Assembly: GCA_014925825.1 (NCBI GenBank) | Contig: JACGCK010000096.1 | Location: 62,001-126,000, forward strand | Reading direction: 5' to 3' | Source: Pholiota molesta | Lineage: Eukaryota; Basidiomycota; Agaricomycetes; Agaricales; Strophariaceae | Length of the DNA stretch: 64,000 bases | Shown: positions 22,509 to 34,736 of the stretch, piece by piece | How positions within the stretch are numbered: position 1 is the stretch's first letter | Layout: each line of letters starts with the position of its first letter | Notes under the pieces: model-generated | What the model was told of the DNA's origin: nothing | Databases searched by the model: none | Seen by the model: the letters and a program-made list of their open reading frames with translations, nothing else | Made by a program: the position numbers and the translations under genes

Positions 22509-23815
22509 ATGGCATCTGCAGGCGGTCTATCGCGCCGACGCGCAGGTGCTGCCTCGTCCTCCTACAACGACGAAGACGATACACATCGTCCATCAGCGGC
22601 GGCCAGCAGGAGCAATACACCGCCAGCCACACAGCACGCCGGCTCTGCTTTCGAGGGCGGACACAAGATTGCTTTCGATCCAAGGGACCTGCAGCTGGAT
22701 GCGAGTGAAGAGGCGAAGATTGGAGGCAAAATGCCGCGCTTGACCATCATGGAGGAGGTCCTGTTGCTAGGAATCAAGGATAAGCAGGTACGTCATGCCT
22801 TCGTGCATCTTTATCTGTTTGGAGCCATCGAAAGCCACACGTATTCACAACTGAACTTGATTTGCTTAGGGATACCTATCTTTTTGGAACGACAACATCT
22901 CGTATGCACTACGAGGGTGTATCCTCATTGAACTTGCTCTCCGGCGGCGTATAGCGCTCGTGCGAGATCCTAACCGAAAGAGAATACCCATAACAGAGCG
23001 ACTTGTGGAGGTCATTGACGATCGACAAACCGGAGAAACTCTTCTGGACGAGGCGTTAAAGATGATGAAGGCGCAGCAGGACATCGAAAAGATGAGTATC
23101 AACTCGTGGATAGATTTGATGAGCGGTGCGTTTTGGCCGCATATTTTCCGTCATCCATATATACTAATCTCTCCTGTGCGTCATAGGCGAAACATGGAAC
23201 GTGATGAAAATTGGCTTCCAATTAAAGCAGGTCCGCGAACGACTGGCGAAAGGTCTGGTCGACAAGGGCGTCTTGCGTACGGAGAAACGCAATTTCCTCC
23301 TCTTTGACATGGCTACGCACCCCGTCGCCGACGTGCGAACCAAAGAAGGCATCATCACTCGCGTCGTCACCCTCCTTACCTCTACCACTAGTGCCTTGCC
23401 GCCAGCCGCCCTCGACAAAGAGGGCGTGCAGTGCCGTGTTCTTCGCGCTGTCTGTCTGGTCTGTGCTGCGTACTCTGCAAGCGTCCTCGACAACGCATTC
23501 GGTCGGTTAGGATACGAAGAACGCGAGGCTGCGTTCCAGAGGTGTGACGACATCCTTGGCGAGTTCGTCACATGGCCGTTTGGCACTGGCGGAATTGGCA
23601 CCGACGTGCCTCTGCCAGCAATTACGGCTGCTGGCCGGAGGAGGCAGGCAAGCAGGCTAGCGGGCGGGAGCAATGTTGAGATCAACGGAAGGGAAGTCGT
23701 GCTGGGCCTCGTCCAGGAAGTGCGGAAGGAGGCGGTGGGTGGCGACGAAGACGTGGGGTTCGAATTGATCGCTGGTGTGCTCGAGGTGCTCTCAAAACTC
23801 GACTCTTTGCTGTGA
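22509..23815 (+). CDS. VPS74: Golgi phosphoprotein 3 homologue (VPS74/GOLPH3)
   Basis: Three exons (22509-22787, 22870-23125, 23187-23815) join in phase to 387 residues. After a disordered Ser/Ala-rich N-terminus comes the GPP34 domain: [57 protein letters not shown], then [40 protein letters not shown] and [21 protein letters not shown]3 proteins bind PtdIns4P on trans-Golgi membranes and retain glycosyltransferases by binding their cytoplasmic tails, linking to COPI. The basic cluster [15 protein letters not shown] agrees with the PI4P-binding face. Length is a little above yeast Vps74 (345 residues), mostly from the N-terminal tail and a Gly/Arg insert near residue 325. It appears intact. 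Confidence 0.95.
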
Positions 23816-25622
23816 TTCATCGGTCCGCATGTGCTCTTCTCTTGTTCGCGTATGCCGCTGTAATCCTCACATATATACAACAGCAACGATCGCGCACCCC
23901 TCATGCAAAATTCTCCATTGCTTGATGCTTGATATCCCTTGGACTTTGACGGGCATCTTGTGATACGTTATTCACTCTATCTCCCTATTCCCGATGCTAT
24001 GATTGAGCCTAGTATTGCGACTAGCTCATCTCCATTTTTCTTGATCTCTCTCTTTCTTCTTTCGTTATGGATGTCTGCTCCTATGACTATCGACCTCATT
24101 CCCATCAAATGATGATATTTATACCATTAATCATTATACTCAGTGGGCACTTAGATTTTCCTTTTCCGTATCTTTCGGAAGCTTAGCCGTGTGATTGTGT
24201 GTATCGTCTATTCCTATCGTTTTGTACATGCGGGCGCTAAATGATTGACTATATCGCGGGTATCTCTTGGTGTTTCTCCATCGGTACAGAGCACAGACTA
24301 GTATCATTGGGACGCCGAAAATCTAAGTGCGCAGAACAATGAACCCGACTAATTGTTTGGTTTCTTTATGTTGTCTGTGAAAGATTGACATATCCAAGCG
24401 CCATAGAGCGCTACTAGCAAGTAAGTAGCGTGCGTTTGGCGTGCATTAGGGATTACTCTAATAGATGTTCTCTAAATTAGGAAAAGCGCAATTTCGCATG
24501 TAATTTCGCCGATTGGTCAATCCATGAAGGTACCGATAGAGAGTGGCTTGGTCAGACAAGCTTGCACAATTGTGCATACAACGCGTGGACCATGCGACAG
24601 CATGCGACCTAGTCTCAGTACAGGAGGTACATCTAGGTACATCTAGGTACATACTATCTGTTAACATAACGTTGAATACCTGGAGAATGGGCGAGAATGG
24701 GCACATTAGTTATTTATAGCTCTCGTTCTAAATTTAAGTATCAGTCAGCCTCAGGGGTGGATCAACGTGCAATTAAATTAACTACGGAACGGCGAGATGG
24801 CGGCTGCTGATGCTGGTTCGTGTAACGTTATTCACCATATTGAAGTGGGAGACCATGCGATACCTTTCGCTTCGATAAGCTTCTCCATTCAACAGAAAAG
24901 CTTGCGCAGAAAGCTTAACTCGGTGCTCTAGTCCTATATTTTTGAAGTAGATAACATGTTTGACCTTGGTTTTCTTCGAAGTCAAAAGACAGTTCGTCTG
25001 TACGTTCTATGGTATGGGAAAGGTATACTGTCCTAGGTAAGTTGTTAAGGATACAATCTTCAATTATAATTACGCCATCTACATGAACTATCCCACCATA
25101 AAACTCACATGAGGATCGGGATGGCTAATTGATGACCCATGGTCGAGAACTGGTAAGTAGATTGAGATAAAGCAGCTATTTCACACCGCCCTGCCGAAGG
25201 CAAAGGTCATATCTCCGCGTTTTTGCCCAAATACTTGAACACACATCGAAGGCCATTGAAGTACATAATTCAAAGTTCAGTACGGAAAGAAGCTTTCGCG
25301 TTGAGTGTTCCTTATTTCCTGTATTTATAGACTCATCAATAACCTTTTGGCGGTTTTTGCAATGTGAATTCGACCTAACGAAGAGGAGTGGTATTCAAAG
25401 AGTCTATATTTATGTCACTGGCTTGGCGGTACATACTTCGCATCTGCGAATCTTCTTCAAATGCCATTGCCCCATCTATGACCTACATATAAGGCCATGG
25501 TCAAATGATCTTATCGCATGCGTTCCATGTGCAGCACGCTGAGAAGAGCGGCGAAATAGTATTTAAAGCAATCCCTAGGGAATTGCGGGTAAGCGTGCTC
25601 GTAGCAGTCTCGCTCCTCCGCC
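23816..25622. other. Intergenic stretch, no gene seen
   Basis: No coding sequence recognised on either strand. The first 300 bases are the T-rich 3' region of VPS74. A short perfect tandem repeat of AGGTACATCT lies near 24626-24655. The minus frame 24458-24706 has no family motif. The 3' end holds the OPT promoter. Confidence 0.5.
25560..25568 (+). promoter_or_regulatory. Possible TATA-like element of the OPT transporter gene
   Basis: TATTTAAAG lies 55 bp before the ATG at 25623, a spacing compatible with a short-leader fungal promoter. This is position and composition only. Confidence 0.3.
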
Positions 25623-28600
25623 ATGGCCCACGAAAAGCCGACCGATGAAAAAGCCGGCTACGCGGAAGACAAGGGGGGCGCTAGAGGAGAGCTCGAAATC
25701 GCATACAGAGCTCCTTCCTTCGACGAGAAGGAAGAGTCCATCGAGAAGACAACCGCGCTCGATTCAACTGAAATTGGTGAAGTCTTTGCAGACGGCCCTC
25801 GGTTGATTGATCTCGGTGACGATGGAAGAGAACGCCCAATTGGTGAGTTATACCTTGTTCGACGTCTTATCGAGTTAATGTGCTGCAGAAACCGACGCTG
25901 ACTACTCGACGCGTCTTATCTCGTTGGAGGATGATCCCACCCTTCCTATCTGGACGTTCCGAATGTGGTTCTTGTCCTTGGGTCTGTCGTGTTTCGGCGC
26001 TGTCTTGGGACAGATATTCGTAAGTCAACCATGTTTATTCGTAAAGCCGCAAGAAGTAATATCAATATCTAGTACTTCCGCCCTCAAACGGTATGTACGC
26101 CGATTTTCAGCCGTCCAACGGTCGACCTGACAAGCGTTTGCAATAGGTTCAAGTCAGTCAATTATTCCTACAGGTTCGTTATATTTTAGTGCTCTACTAT
26201 ACATATCGGCAAGTTCTTAGCATTCAAACGATAGATTATTTCCTACATAATGGGAAAGGTAACGTCTGTAATAACTCGCTACAATGACGACATAATGACG
26301 CCTATGTGGTCCTCAGGTCATGGAAGAACTCATTCCTGGCCCAGCTGAGAATGCTCGCATTAGAACTTCGGATAATGCTTTTTGGCGGTTCGTATATCAC
26401 TCTCCTCATCAATAACTGGAAGTATAACAGGATATAATCTTGTAGATTTATGAATCCAGGACCGTTTAGTACGTTTTCTAGTACTCAGGTTGAATTCTAT
26501 CGAACTAATTATTGGCATGAACAGATATCAAAGAGCACGTTGCAATCACCATCATGGCTTCAACAGCTTCGTCTTCCGCCCTGGCTATCAGTATATTTGC
26601 AGCCCAGGATTTATACTACAACGTCCGACCTAACGCAGCTGTTGGTATTTTCACGTAAGCGGTTCATTCTCCTGTTATCTAGCGTTTGTTGACAAGTTTC
26701 GGCCAGTTTGATTGGCTCCCAGTTAATTGGTTACGGTATGGCCGGTACGTCAAATTATATCCCATAGTATTTTGAAGCTCTGCTAATAAACTTCCCCTCA
26801 TCGATTCGATGTCCAGGCGTTGTGCGGAGCTTCTTGGTGTACCCTACATTTGCAGTGTATCCCCAGTTGATGCCCACTGTGCAATTATTCGACGCGCTAC
26901 ACAGAGGAAAAGAAGCTGTAATGCAGAAGAAGCGTTTGAAGTTTTTCTGGATTATCTTTGTTGCTATTTTCGTTTGGGAGTGGTTTCCGGTACGCGCAGA
27001 ATTCCTTGGCTCATTTCCCAGAAGACGCTAATATTCCCTAATTAGGAATATATTGCCCCGTTAGTACCGCTGTCTATGTCTAAACGTAGGTTCGGAACAA
27101 GCCCCCGTTCTGCCCGGCGCTTTGTTTGTACAGCAAACAGAGTTGAATATGAATGTTTGTAACCCGGACCGGAAGGAAGGGCTTGCTCCGAACCTGTACA
27201 CGTTTTGCTTCTACGCCCTTTGCTGATTGCTCTCTTTCTGCTAGAACGCTCACTGGCATTAGCATTTTCTGTCTCGCAAATCAGAAGAGTGCCTGGTTCA
27301 CTCGCATATTCGGTGAAGACATCTTCTAATCTCGAATATTCTCGATCTTGCTCATGCCTCGCTCCTTGAAGGTGGCGCCGCTGGAAATGAAGGCCTTGGG
27401 GCGTTTTCGTTCTGCTTTGACTGGGCATACGTTGGTGCAGGAGGAGGGTCGATTGGGTCACTGTTTACCCCCTGTCTACTCAATTATCACTCTATGCGGG
27501 TTGCGCAGTCTGCATGTGAGTCATATGTCATTGTTCTGCACTTCGAAACGCGTTCTCATCTCCAATTCAACTCATACGATCATGATCGCAGGATTGCGTT
27601 CTGTGCTTGCTACGCCATGAATACATGGAACACACAAAACTTCCCATTCCTTACCCAACTTCTGTATTATCAGAACGGTAAGAATCTCTTTGGCTAGCCT
27701 CAACTGCGACTTATGAGTCGTTTCTGGCAGGCACCGAGTACGACCAACTGTCCATCCTGAATGACGATTTCACTTTGAACACGGACAAACTAGCGGTACA
27801 GGTAGCATTATTTGCTTTATTTCTTCCTGCACAACCGTATATAACTTTCTCTATAGGGTTTGCCTTGGTTTGCTGCGTCCCAGCTGCTCTACAGAGTCAG
27901 CAGGACGATGTACATCGGAGGTGAGATTCCACGATTCTGTACATTGTCCTCGCAAAAGGGCACTTGCTGACGTCGGTCAATTTTGTAGCTGCAATTACTC
28001 ACTTTATCATCTGGCATTCGGAAACGGTTTACAAGATTATCCGCGATTTCCATGTATGTATTCTTCTATTGGGTTGCTAGGATTCGACCTAATTACTTCC
28101 ATTCCAAGAAAACGGATTCCACCGATCCTCACTATGTAAAGATGAAGGTCAATGATAACCCCTCTCCCTTTCTTTCTACTCGACTTACTCGTATATCCCA
28201 ACCATCAGGTTTACAAAGAAATATCCAACTGGTGGTACTTCGCCATCTTCGTAGGCACCACAGCCATGGCCATCGCAACCACATACGCGGCAAAATCGGG
28301 ATTGCCTTGGTGGGGAACCATCGTAGCCCTCATTTTTGCGTGGCTCTTTGTCCCTATCATCGGAACTGTGAGCGCCAAACTCACTGATTTTGATCGAAGA
28401 ATATATCTAACCCAAAACTGGGCAGCTCAGCGCCACTGTTGGCTACGCGCCGAGTATCGAAAACATGGTCCAAGTGCGTATTCAGGACTCTTGATAATTT
28501 ATGGATACGCGCGATTCATATGCTGACTATCCCACAAGATGCTTGGAGGCGCGCTTATTCCTGGCCGTCCCGTCGCAAACATGTACTTCACGATGTACGG

Positions 28601-29845
28601 TTATAATCCTGTTGTACAGTCGTTGAATCTTCTTCGCGACCTCAAGCTTGTGCGTACAGCTATAGCTAGGCTCTCCGTCTTGCTCTGACATCTGATTTGT
28701 TAGGGTCAATATACGAAGCTCCCCCCTCGGGTCACTTTCACGATCCAAGTGATTGGAACGATCATAGTATGTATGATATCCCAAGTGCCATCAGTAAGCT
28801 AATCGCTATGCAATTGACTACAGGGAGGGCTCTTGAACTTCGTAATCATGAAGGTATTTCTTCTCATTATCCAGATAGTTGATTAACGCTCGATTTTTAA
28901 CGATCACTTCTCTCTAGACTGTTCTGAATGCACAAAGGGATGTGCTCAGAAGCGTTCAAGGGACAAATGTATGGTCCGGTCAGCAGGTAAGCTTGCAGGT
29001 CTTGCTGATAACGACGCGTTCCTGAGTCTCTGAATTTTCGTTGCAGGTTCAATCATATAACAGCGACGCGATTGCATGGGGTGCCCTCGGTACACCATTA
29101 TATGCAACGGGAACAAGATATGGGGTGAGTGCTTGGGGGCGGCATGAATCTATGCAGGGCCGTAACTCATGATCTTCAAAGTTTGTCCCGTACATGCTTC
29201 TAGTCGGCCTCCTCTTCCCTATTCCACCCTGGTTGCTGCATCGCAAATATCCCAAGTTCGGATTCAACTACGTCTTTACCCCGATTCTAGTCGGTAAGGA
29301 CCCCTCGCTGCGTATTTGGGAATCATCTGTATCTAACAACTTTCGTTCGTAAGCCGAGCTTGGATTCCTGAGCGTTGGTATCAACTCCAGTGTCTTTACG
29401 TCATTCGTCCTTGCTGTCTTCTCACAATACTATCTTCGAAAGTCAGTGATCTCTGCGTTCGCTCTCTTCGATGACTTATCTCGAGGTTCTTATCTCTATT
29501 ACAGGTATCGCGCAACTTGGTTCAGGAAGTACAAGTAAGTCATGAAACCTTTGTAGTTTTCGGCTGTTTCTGATCTAGGATATCAGCTTCCTATTGAGCG
29601 CAGCGCTCGATGGTGGTACTTCAGTATGTGCTTTCTCTTTTACATTTCGAAATATATTAATTATGTGATAAGGTTATGATCTTCGTCTATACATTTGCTG
29701 TTGGAGGAGGTAGTGGCACGGTCACTCCTTTCCCTACATGGGCGTTGGTGAGCATGGCCCTTGAAACTTCTCAATCGTGTTCCAAGTCTAACGATATGTG
29801 CAGAACCCGGCGGGTAATCCGGATTATTGCAAGAGATTAACTTAA
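25623..29845 (+). CDS. OPT-family oligopeptide transporter
   Basis: About 20 exons separated by 45-75 nt introns join to roughly 780 residues. The charged cytosolic N-terminus (MAHEKPTDEKAGYAEDKGG) is followed by DDPTLPIWTFRMWFLSLGLS and then FMNPGPFNIKEHVAITIMAS, the NPGPFNIKEH motif of the OPT family. Further marks are FAAQDLYYNVRPNAAVGIFT, EWFPEYIAPTLTGISIFCLA, FDWAYVGAGGGSIGSLFTPL, KLPPRVTFTIQVIG (the KIPPR motif) and the typical end WALNPAGNPDYC. Many hydrophobic helices predict a plasma-membrane proton-coupled importer of small peptides or glutathione-like compounds. All joins I read keep frame, so the gene looks intact. One intron (27060-27244) is 185 nt, three times the usual length, and holds a hairpin element listed separately. 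A role in metabolite transport for the genes to the right is possible but not shown. Confidence 0.92.
27088..27195. mobile_element. Small hairpin (MITE-like) element inside an OPT intron
   Basis: A 17-bp sequence AGGTTCGGAACAAGCCC (27088-27104) is matched in inverted orientation at 27179-27195 with one mismatch. The enclosed 108 bp lies wholly within the 185-nt intron 27060-27244, whereas the gene's other introns are 45-75 nt. Removing it would leave an intron of about 77 nt. No clear target-site duplication is visible, so it may be an old MITE or a chance foldback. Confidence 0.5.
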
Positions 29846-30451
29846 GCAGGTCAGCTTTCATGAAGCCTGCACGAGGTGGAGAATCCTACTATTTTCTCTT
29901 ATTCCTGTAATATCTGGTATTTTGTAACATATGACATTCTATCTTATCAATAACTGAAGTCTTTTATTCTATAACCTGGTTGAACATCATCTGAGAATTC
30001 CTGAGGATTTGGTTCGCGAAATGACTTTATGAGAAAATTTCATTTTATGGCTAGTACCGGAGTATGAGAATCAGATCAAATACTTATCTCGCATCACGTC
30101 CTCTTAGCCACTTCCTGACTTTCTGGTACAAGACTTAGCTCAGAGAATTTATGAGCATGTCAAACCCTGTCCAATTTTGGCTTCAGGTAAGTCCTCATGA
30201 TGGGGCACAGGTACTTTGCCGAGCCATAATACCAAGTGAGATTCCAAGATTCCAATGTCCAAAATTGTTTACCACATAAAAACCACCCCTGCCCACTCAT
30301 CGATCTTCGCCTTTGTCTTCTTCATCAGAAGACTCATCTTCATCGGACTCCTCTTCATCGGACTCTTCTTTTTCTTCGACCTTTTTCCCCTTCTTCCCCT
30401 TTCCATTCCTCCCCTCGTCCTGTTCTATGGTCATATTGTTCATTTTGGATG
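29846..30451. other. Convergent intergenic stretch with an acidic open frame
   Basis: This lies between the 3' ends of the OPT gene (plus) and the Cys-cluster gene (minus). On the minus strand, about 30297-30400 reads as a strongly acidic tail (EEKEESDEEESDEDESSDEE) ending in a stop at 30297-30299. It is in a different frame from the end of the Cys-cluster protein and could be an alternative C-terminus or a lost last exon of that gene. Confidence 0.5.
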
Positions 30452-32361
30452 TCATATAAGGCGCCTTATCTCCGCACTCATTCGCTCGAGCTCATTCTCC
30501 AGATAGAAAACGCGGGTCTCCAAAAATCCCACTCGGTTCGGCAAATTCGCAAGAATAGTCGACGGTCCGGCGAAAGGCGCCGAAGGCGCGTGTGGTGCGG
30601 TGGCAGGCGGCAAGAACGGTGCGGTAGTAGGTGGCAAGGCGATGGCAAAAATGCGGGTCTGAGCGGAGGAGGCGGCGCCGGCAGGGATGGGAGCGGGAGT
30701 TTGGGGTGCACCCATCATCTTCCTATGTATCCTTTGAGCGACCCCGTTCCTTGCGCACCTCTTTCTCGCTATAAAGCACAAGGTGCACGTTTTCGATTTT
30801 CTCCCCGATTTTCTCCCCTCCGTAACACATTCTGATTGTGTCCCTTGGTCTTTGCATCGGTCACATGGAGCGAGGGTGGAAGAAGGGCCCGGAGAGGCTC
30901 GTTCAGGGTCCTCGCCTGGGTAAAAGGGGTTCAAAACGAAAAATAAGTAAATGAGATGGGGAGAAAAACTTACGAGGAACTCCCTCGGTGCCCCTCTTGG
31001 CTTTTTTGAGAGGCAGTTGTTGGTCTTCTTCCTCGTTTTCCTCGTCTCCAGCAGGTGATTTGCGCTTATTGTCTTGTAAAAGGTGTCAGTAATGGAAAAT
31101 AAACGAGGTGGCGGGAATACTTACCGCAACCACCCTTCATTGCCGTCTTTGCTTTTTTAGGACCGGGGAGAATGGAGCGAGGGCTTGGGAGTGCCTCGTC
31201 TTCGTCATCAATTTTATCATTGTTGTCCAGTTCGCGTTTGACTGTCTTTTGAGACTTCGCGTGGGGGGAGAGTTCTTCGTCATCATCGTCCTCGTCACTA
31301 ACCACCACCAGCCTGCTCAGAAACCTCTTATGCGGTTTCACCCTCTGCTTTCCTTGTGTCACCCCCTGCTTTTTCTGGGTACCCCCCTGCTTTTCCTTGC
31401 CAAGGGTCTCGTGTTGAAGGGCTTCCCTGTGATTCTGTTGCCCCTCCTTGATTTCCTCCAATTCCTTCTTCATCTGCTTGCATTCCAATGCCTTGCATTC
31501 CCTCCTCTTGTCCTTTTTGCACCGGTTACACCTCGGGAGGGATGAAGACCTTGGCGCCGGTGACGGTTGTTTGGGGCTATCAACTTTGGCACAAGTAATA
31601 AAAATTCAAAATGAATTTTTTAAAAATATGGTTTTCGGAGAGAAAACACATACCGCGAACTTGCTTTTCTCCCTTCTTTGCTTTCTTTGTAGGCGGGGGA
31701 AGTGTATGTTGGCCCTCGTTTATCCCTTGTTCGTCTCCTTCCTCTTCTTCCTTATAGTCTTTCCGAACGCGTTTGGAAGTCATTGGCGCCGTCGGTTGGC
31801 AGTCGCGCTCTTGGTTATTGATACGGGCACAGGGTCTCTCCTTGATCTGGTCTTCTTCAATTGGGGCAAACAGATATATCAGTAATTGTAAAATAATCGG
31901 AGATAAAGGGGCGTACCGCTGCACTTCGATGTCGCGCACTTGGGGCGGGGAGGCATCACGACTTTTGCGGGCGCCACCTTCTCCTTCACCACTTTCCTCG
32001 CACCCTTCACCATCTCTGAAGCCTTAGCAGGTTCGGCCATCTTTCGCGTCGATTTGACTACGGGCATGGTGGGCCCCTCATTTAAGTTGTCATCGGTGTC
32101 GGTGTCGTCACTGGCGTGGTCGTAGTCACTGTCGTCTTCCATGTTGGTCTCGTTGTCGCCGCAGCTGTCGTGCTCGTCATCTTCCTCGTTGTTATCGTCG
32201 TCGCCGTAGATGTCGTCCTCATCGTCCTCGCTGTCTGGGCAAGATTTCTTGGCGGGCGGGTTGCATTTAATGGAGGGCGCCGCTGGCATGGGAGCTTTGG
32301 GTGCCGCGAGCTCTTCTGCCTTGTGCTGGACGCGCTGGGTGTACTGGTCAGATTTGGCCAT
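30452..32361 (-). CDS. Modular acidic protein with repeated Cys clusters (Zn2Cys6-like), coiled-coil C-terminus
   Basis: Five exons (31917-32361, 31654-31854, 31125-31583, 30974-31072, 30452-30915) join in consistent phase to 555 residues. The N-terminal part is very rich in Asp and Glu (PDSEDDEDDIYGDDDNNEED). Cys pairs appear at exon 1/2 (CATSKC, then PCARINNQERDC), exon 3 (RCNRCKKDKRREC) and exon 5 (PCDRCKDQGTQSEC followed by KTCTLCFIARKRC). The last pair resembles a Zn2Cys6 cluster, CX2CX7C...CX2CX6C. Between them a basic motif recurs: PPPTKKAKKG, LPGPKKAKTA, LPLKKAKRG. The C-terminus is a short leucine zipper-like helix (FLETRVFYLENELERMSAEI). Multicopy proteins of this style occur in Agaricomycetes, often near transposons. 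A DNA- or chromatin-binding role is inference. The start is the first ATG of the open frame. Confidence 0.7.
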
Positions 32362-32607
32362 GTTCAAAGTTTGGTAGTCAACGAATATGTAAACCGTAGA
32401 CGCCGTGAGATAAAGAACCGAAGAAGCGAAGAATTCACAAAAAGAAGACAAACATTCTTTGTTTGCATACATATTACACGCGTGACGCGCTTACGGGCGC
32501 TTAAAGTTAGTACTCATGGGCGTCTAGCCCACTTAACGTGCTCGATAAGACTCAATGGCTATTCCGAATAGTCTCACAATCGTCAATCAGTATCAAGTCC
32601 TACAAAT

Positions 32608-32889
32608 CTACAAAAGACTGCACTGAGCTCCACCATTAAAATTGAGCGCTTGAGCATGCGATGGGCAGGCGATAGGTTGACTTTCCTGGCCGGTTGTTTT
32701 CTGGCTAGCAGCGGCGAAAAATGAGTCGTCAAACGGAAATGGCTTGGCAGCGAAGACCGGATCGTAGTCCTCCACCTTGCTCTCTGCATCCTCCGCGACC
32801 GAACGGTGGGACCCATATCCTGACGCGACGGCGTTGACATTGCCCAGTGAAAGTTTGGTCGATCCGTCTGTGAGTTCGATAGGAGACAT
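32608..32889 (-). CDS. Small hypothetical protein
   Basis: A single open frame of 93 codons starts MSPIELTDGSTKLSLGNVNA and ends GGAQCSLL. The frame stays open upstream for another 100 bases behind an AG acceptor-like site (CATAG at about 32969), so it may instead be the last exon of a longer gene. Composition (balanced acidic and aromatic residues) looks protein-like, but there is no family motif. Function unknown. Confidence 0.35.
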   Translation of the reverse strand: MSPIELTDGSTKLSLGNVNAVASGYGSHRSVAEDAESKVEDYDPVFAAKPFPFDDSFFAAASQKTTGQESQPIACPSHAQALNFNGGAQCSLL

Positions 32890-33615
32890 CTTCGACGCGC
32901 ATAACAGACTCAGAGAGCTTGCAAGCGGGTTTGGAGGCGGTTCTGGGGTATGCAGAGCGGCAGCGGCTATGTCAAATTGAAAGAGTCGACCTCAATGGAT
33001 GCGCGTGACTTTGTTTTGGCTGGGCCAAATACGCACACGCGTTTACGCGCTCAGCCAATTTCAAGTTGAAGCCAACGTCAAGGTTCAACATCACCCAGGA
33101 AGGCTAATCTTGTAATTAATCCAACAATTAAACTCGGAGTTTGTTTTTATAGTGCCTATGACAGCTACGAATGCATGGACGTTCGGAAGAATCCTCGCGC
33201 TCGCCACGGATGCCCATCGCCCAGTAATAATGCAGAGTTTCCCTGGGCTTTAAATTAAGTAAAGTACCAAAGATCGGAGGCCCGTGGGTAGTACTTCACT
33301 GCCTTCTCTATTTGGGGTTTTGGGCTTGGCGATGGAGGCGATTGGTACACAGTATCTGTTAGCGATGAATATTTATTATGAACCTCCTCCGCCGCGCAAA
33401 ATAACAAAGGAATGGGAGTCAAAACATGGATTGAAAGTCCTTTATTGATAGTGATTCTCCTGGCATCACATCTATGGTCCTTACACGAAGCTCAAACCAC
33501 ATATATAAGATCGTAACGAACATACCTCGCGCAACATTAAACATTCCCTTTTTCGGGGAGTTGTCGGGGAGGGTGCACAAATAACTCGCTCCTACATACG
33601 CCAAGGTTCGAAGTA
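32890..33615. other. Intergenic stretch
   Basis: No gene recognised between the small hypothetical protein and the SDR 3' end. The minus frame 33419-33661 overlaps the SDR tail in another frame and has no motif. It may include the SDR 3' UTR. Confidence 0.4.
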
Positions 33616-34736
33616 TCAACAATATATGTATTCCAAAGCTCCATCTACGCACACGACACATTTAAAAGAGTCAAAATCACCATGGATGCCTGCCACCCTC
33701 ATACTGTGGAACTGGCCCCCGTCTTTCTCGCGTGTGGAAGCGGAGATGATATCCACCAAGATATCCGCGGCGACGTTCGGCTGGCGCATAATGCTCCTCA
33801 GGGCATCATTCCCCTCCAAAAATGGCCTCGCTGTATGGTGAGAAGATTCATACACAATGTGAGTCGTCGCCTGCGGTAGAAGCAGAACAAAATATGTGGC
33901 ACGTACTGATATCGGTTTCCACGGGACCAGGACATTGCGGAAACGCGACTGTGGGGTGCGTCAGAGAGGGGCCCGCGACGGCGTATCCGGACGGAATCGC
34001 GCACCTAGCCATTCGTTCTCAAAGTGGATCTTCCGCGTCACCCAGTTCAGCGCGGCCTTGCTCGTGCCGTAGGTCGCTATGTCCATGTCACCTGGCTGGA
34101 TCCCCGCCACGCTCCCCGAGACGGAGCTGATGGGACGAACCGCGGGAGCGCGCTGGCACGGAGCACGGCGCGGATGGATTGGAAGAGCACGAGGGGGCCG
34201 AGGACGTTGACCTGTCATCCGGTGAGTTGTCGTGGGGGTTGAGTGGCAAGAGAGGACGAGCGTGCGTACGGAGAAGTGCTCCTCGAATTTGTCTACAGGC
34301 GTTTCGTGCACCTTTCCCCAGTAGTTCGCGATACCTAACAGTAGATTTGAAGTGAACGTAAGTAAACCATATCATAAAACGAAGGGATAATGGAACCTCA
34401 CCTGCATTGGCAATCACGGTATCCACCCGGCCGTGCGTCGCCTTGATCTCCGCCGCGATGGCGTCGTTGCCTTCCTTGTCCCCGGCGACGTACTTCACGA
34501 CCTCGATGCGGCCGGGGTACTTGGCCGCTAGCTCTATGAGCTGGGCGGCGCCGCCGGATGGATCGCGCGCGCCAGCGTAGATGATGGCGGAGGGGTCTTT
34601 GGACGCGATGGCGTCGACGAGGGCTAGGCCTGTATGGTGGGTGGTGAAGTGAATTAGTGGACAGCAGATGGCGGAGTGCAGGCGACGTACCGATGCCTCG
34701 TGAAGCTCCTGCAACGAAATAAATTTGGCTAGACAT
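33616..34736 (-). CDS. Short-chain dehydrogenase/reductase with one apparent frame break
   Basis: The ATG at 34736 begins MSSQIYFVAGASRGIG (the intron splits the cofactor motif GxxxGIG). Following exons give GLALVDAIASKDPSAIIYAG, then VDTVIANAGIANYWGKV (the NAG motif), VNVLGPLVLFQSIRAVLRAS, then the catalytic region with PISSVSGSVAGI and YGTSKAALNWVTRKIHFENE (Ser, then YxxxK), and VAFPQCPGPVETDI. The organisation resembles ketoreductase-type SDRs of fungal secondary metabolism, which use NAD(P)H to interconvert ketones and alcohols. The frame shifts by one base at 34132-34134, where a run of GGG on the plus strand would need four Gs to keep PRFVPISSVSGS in frame. The exact C-terminal exon is uncertain. 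It lies about 2.7 kb from the P450 at 37474 in the same orientation. Confidence 0.75.

Noticed and set aside
27042..27461. Minus open frame of 139 codons in the OPT gene
   Set aside because: It spans an OPT intron and exons antisense, with no motif.
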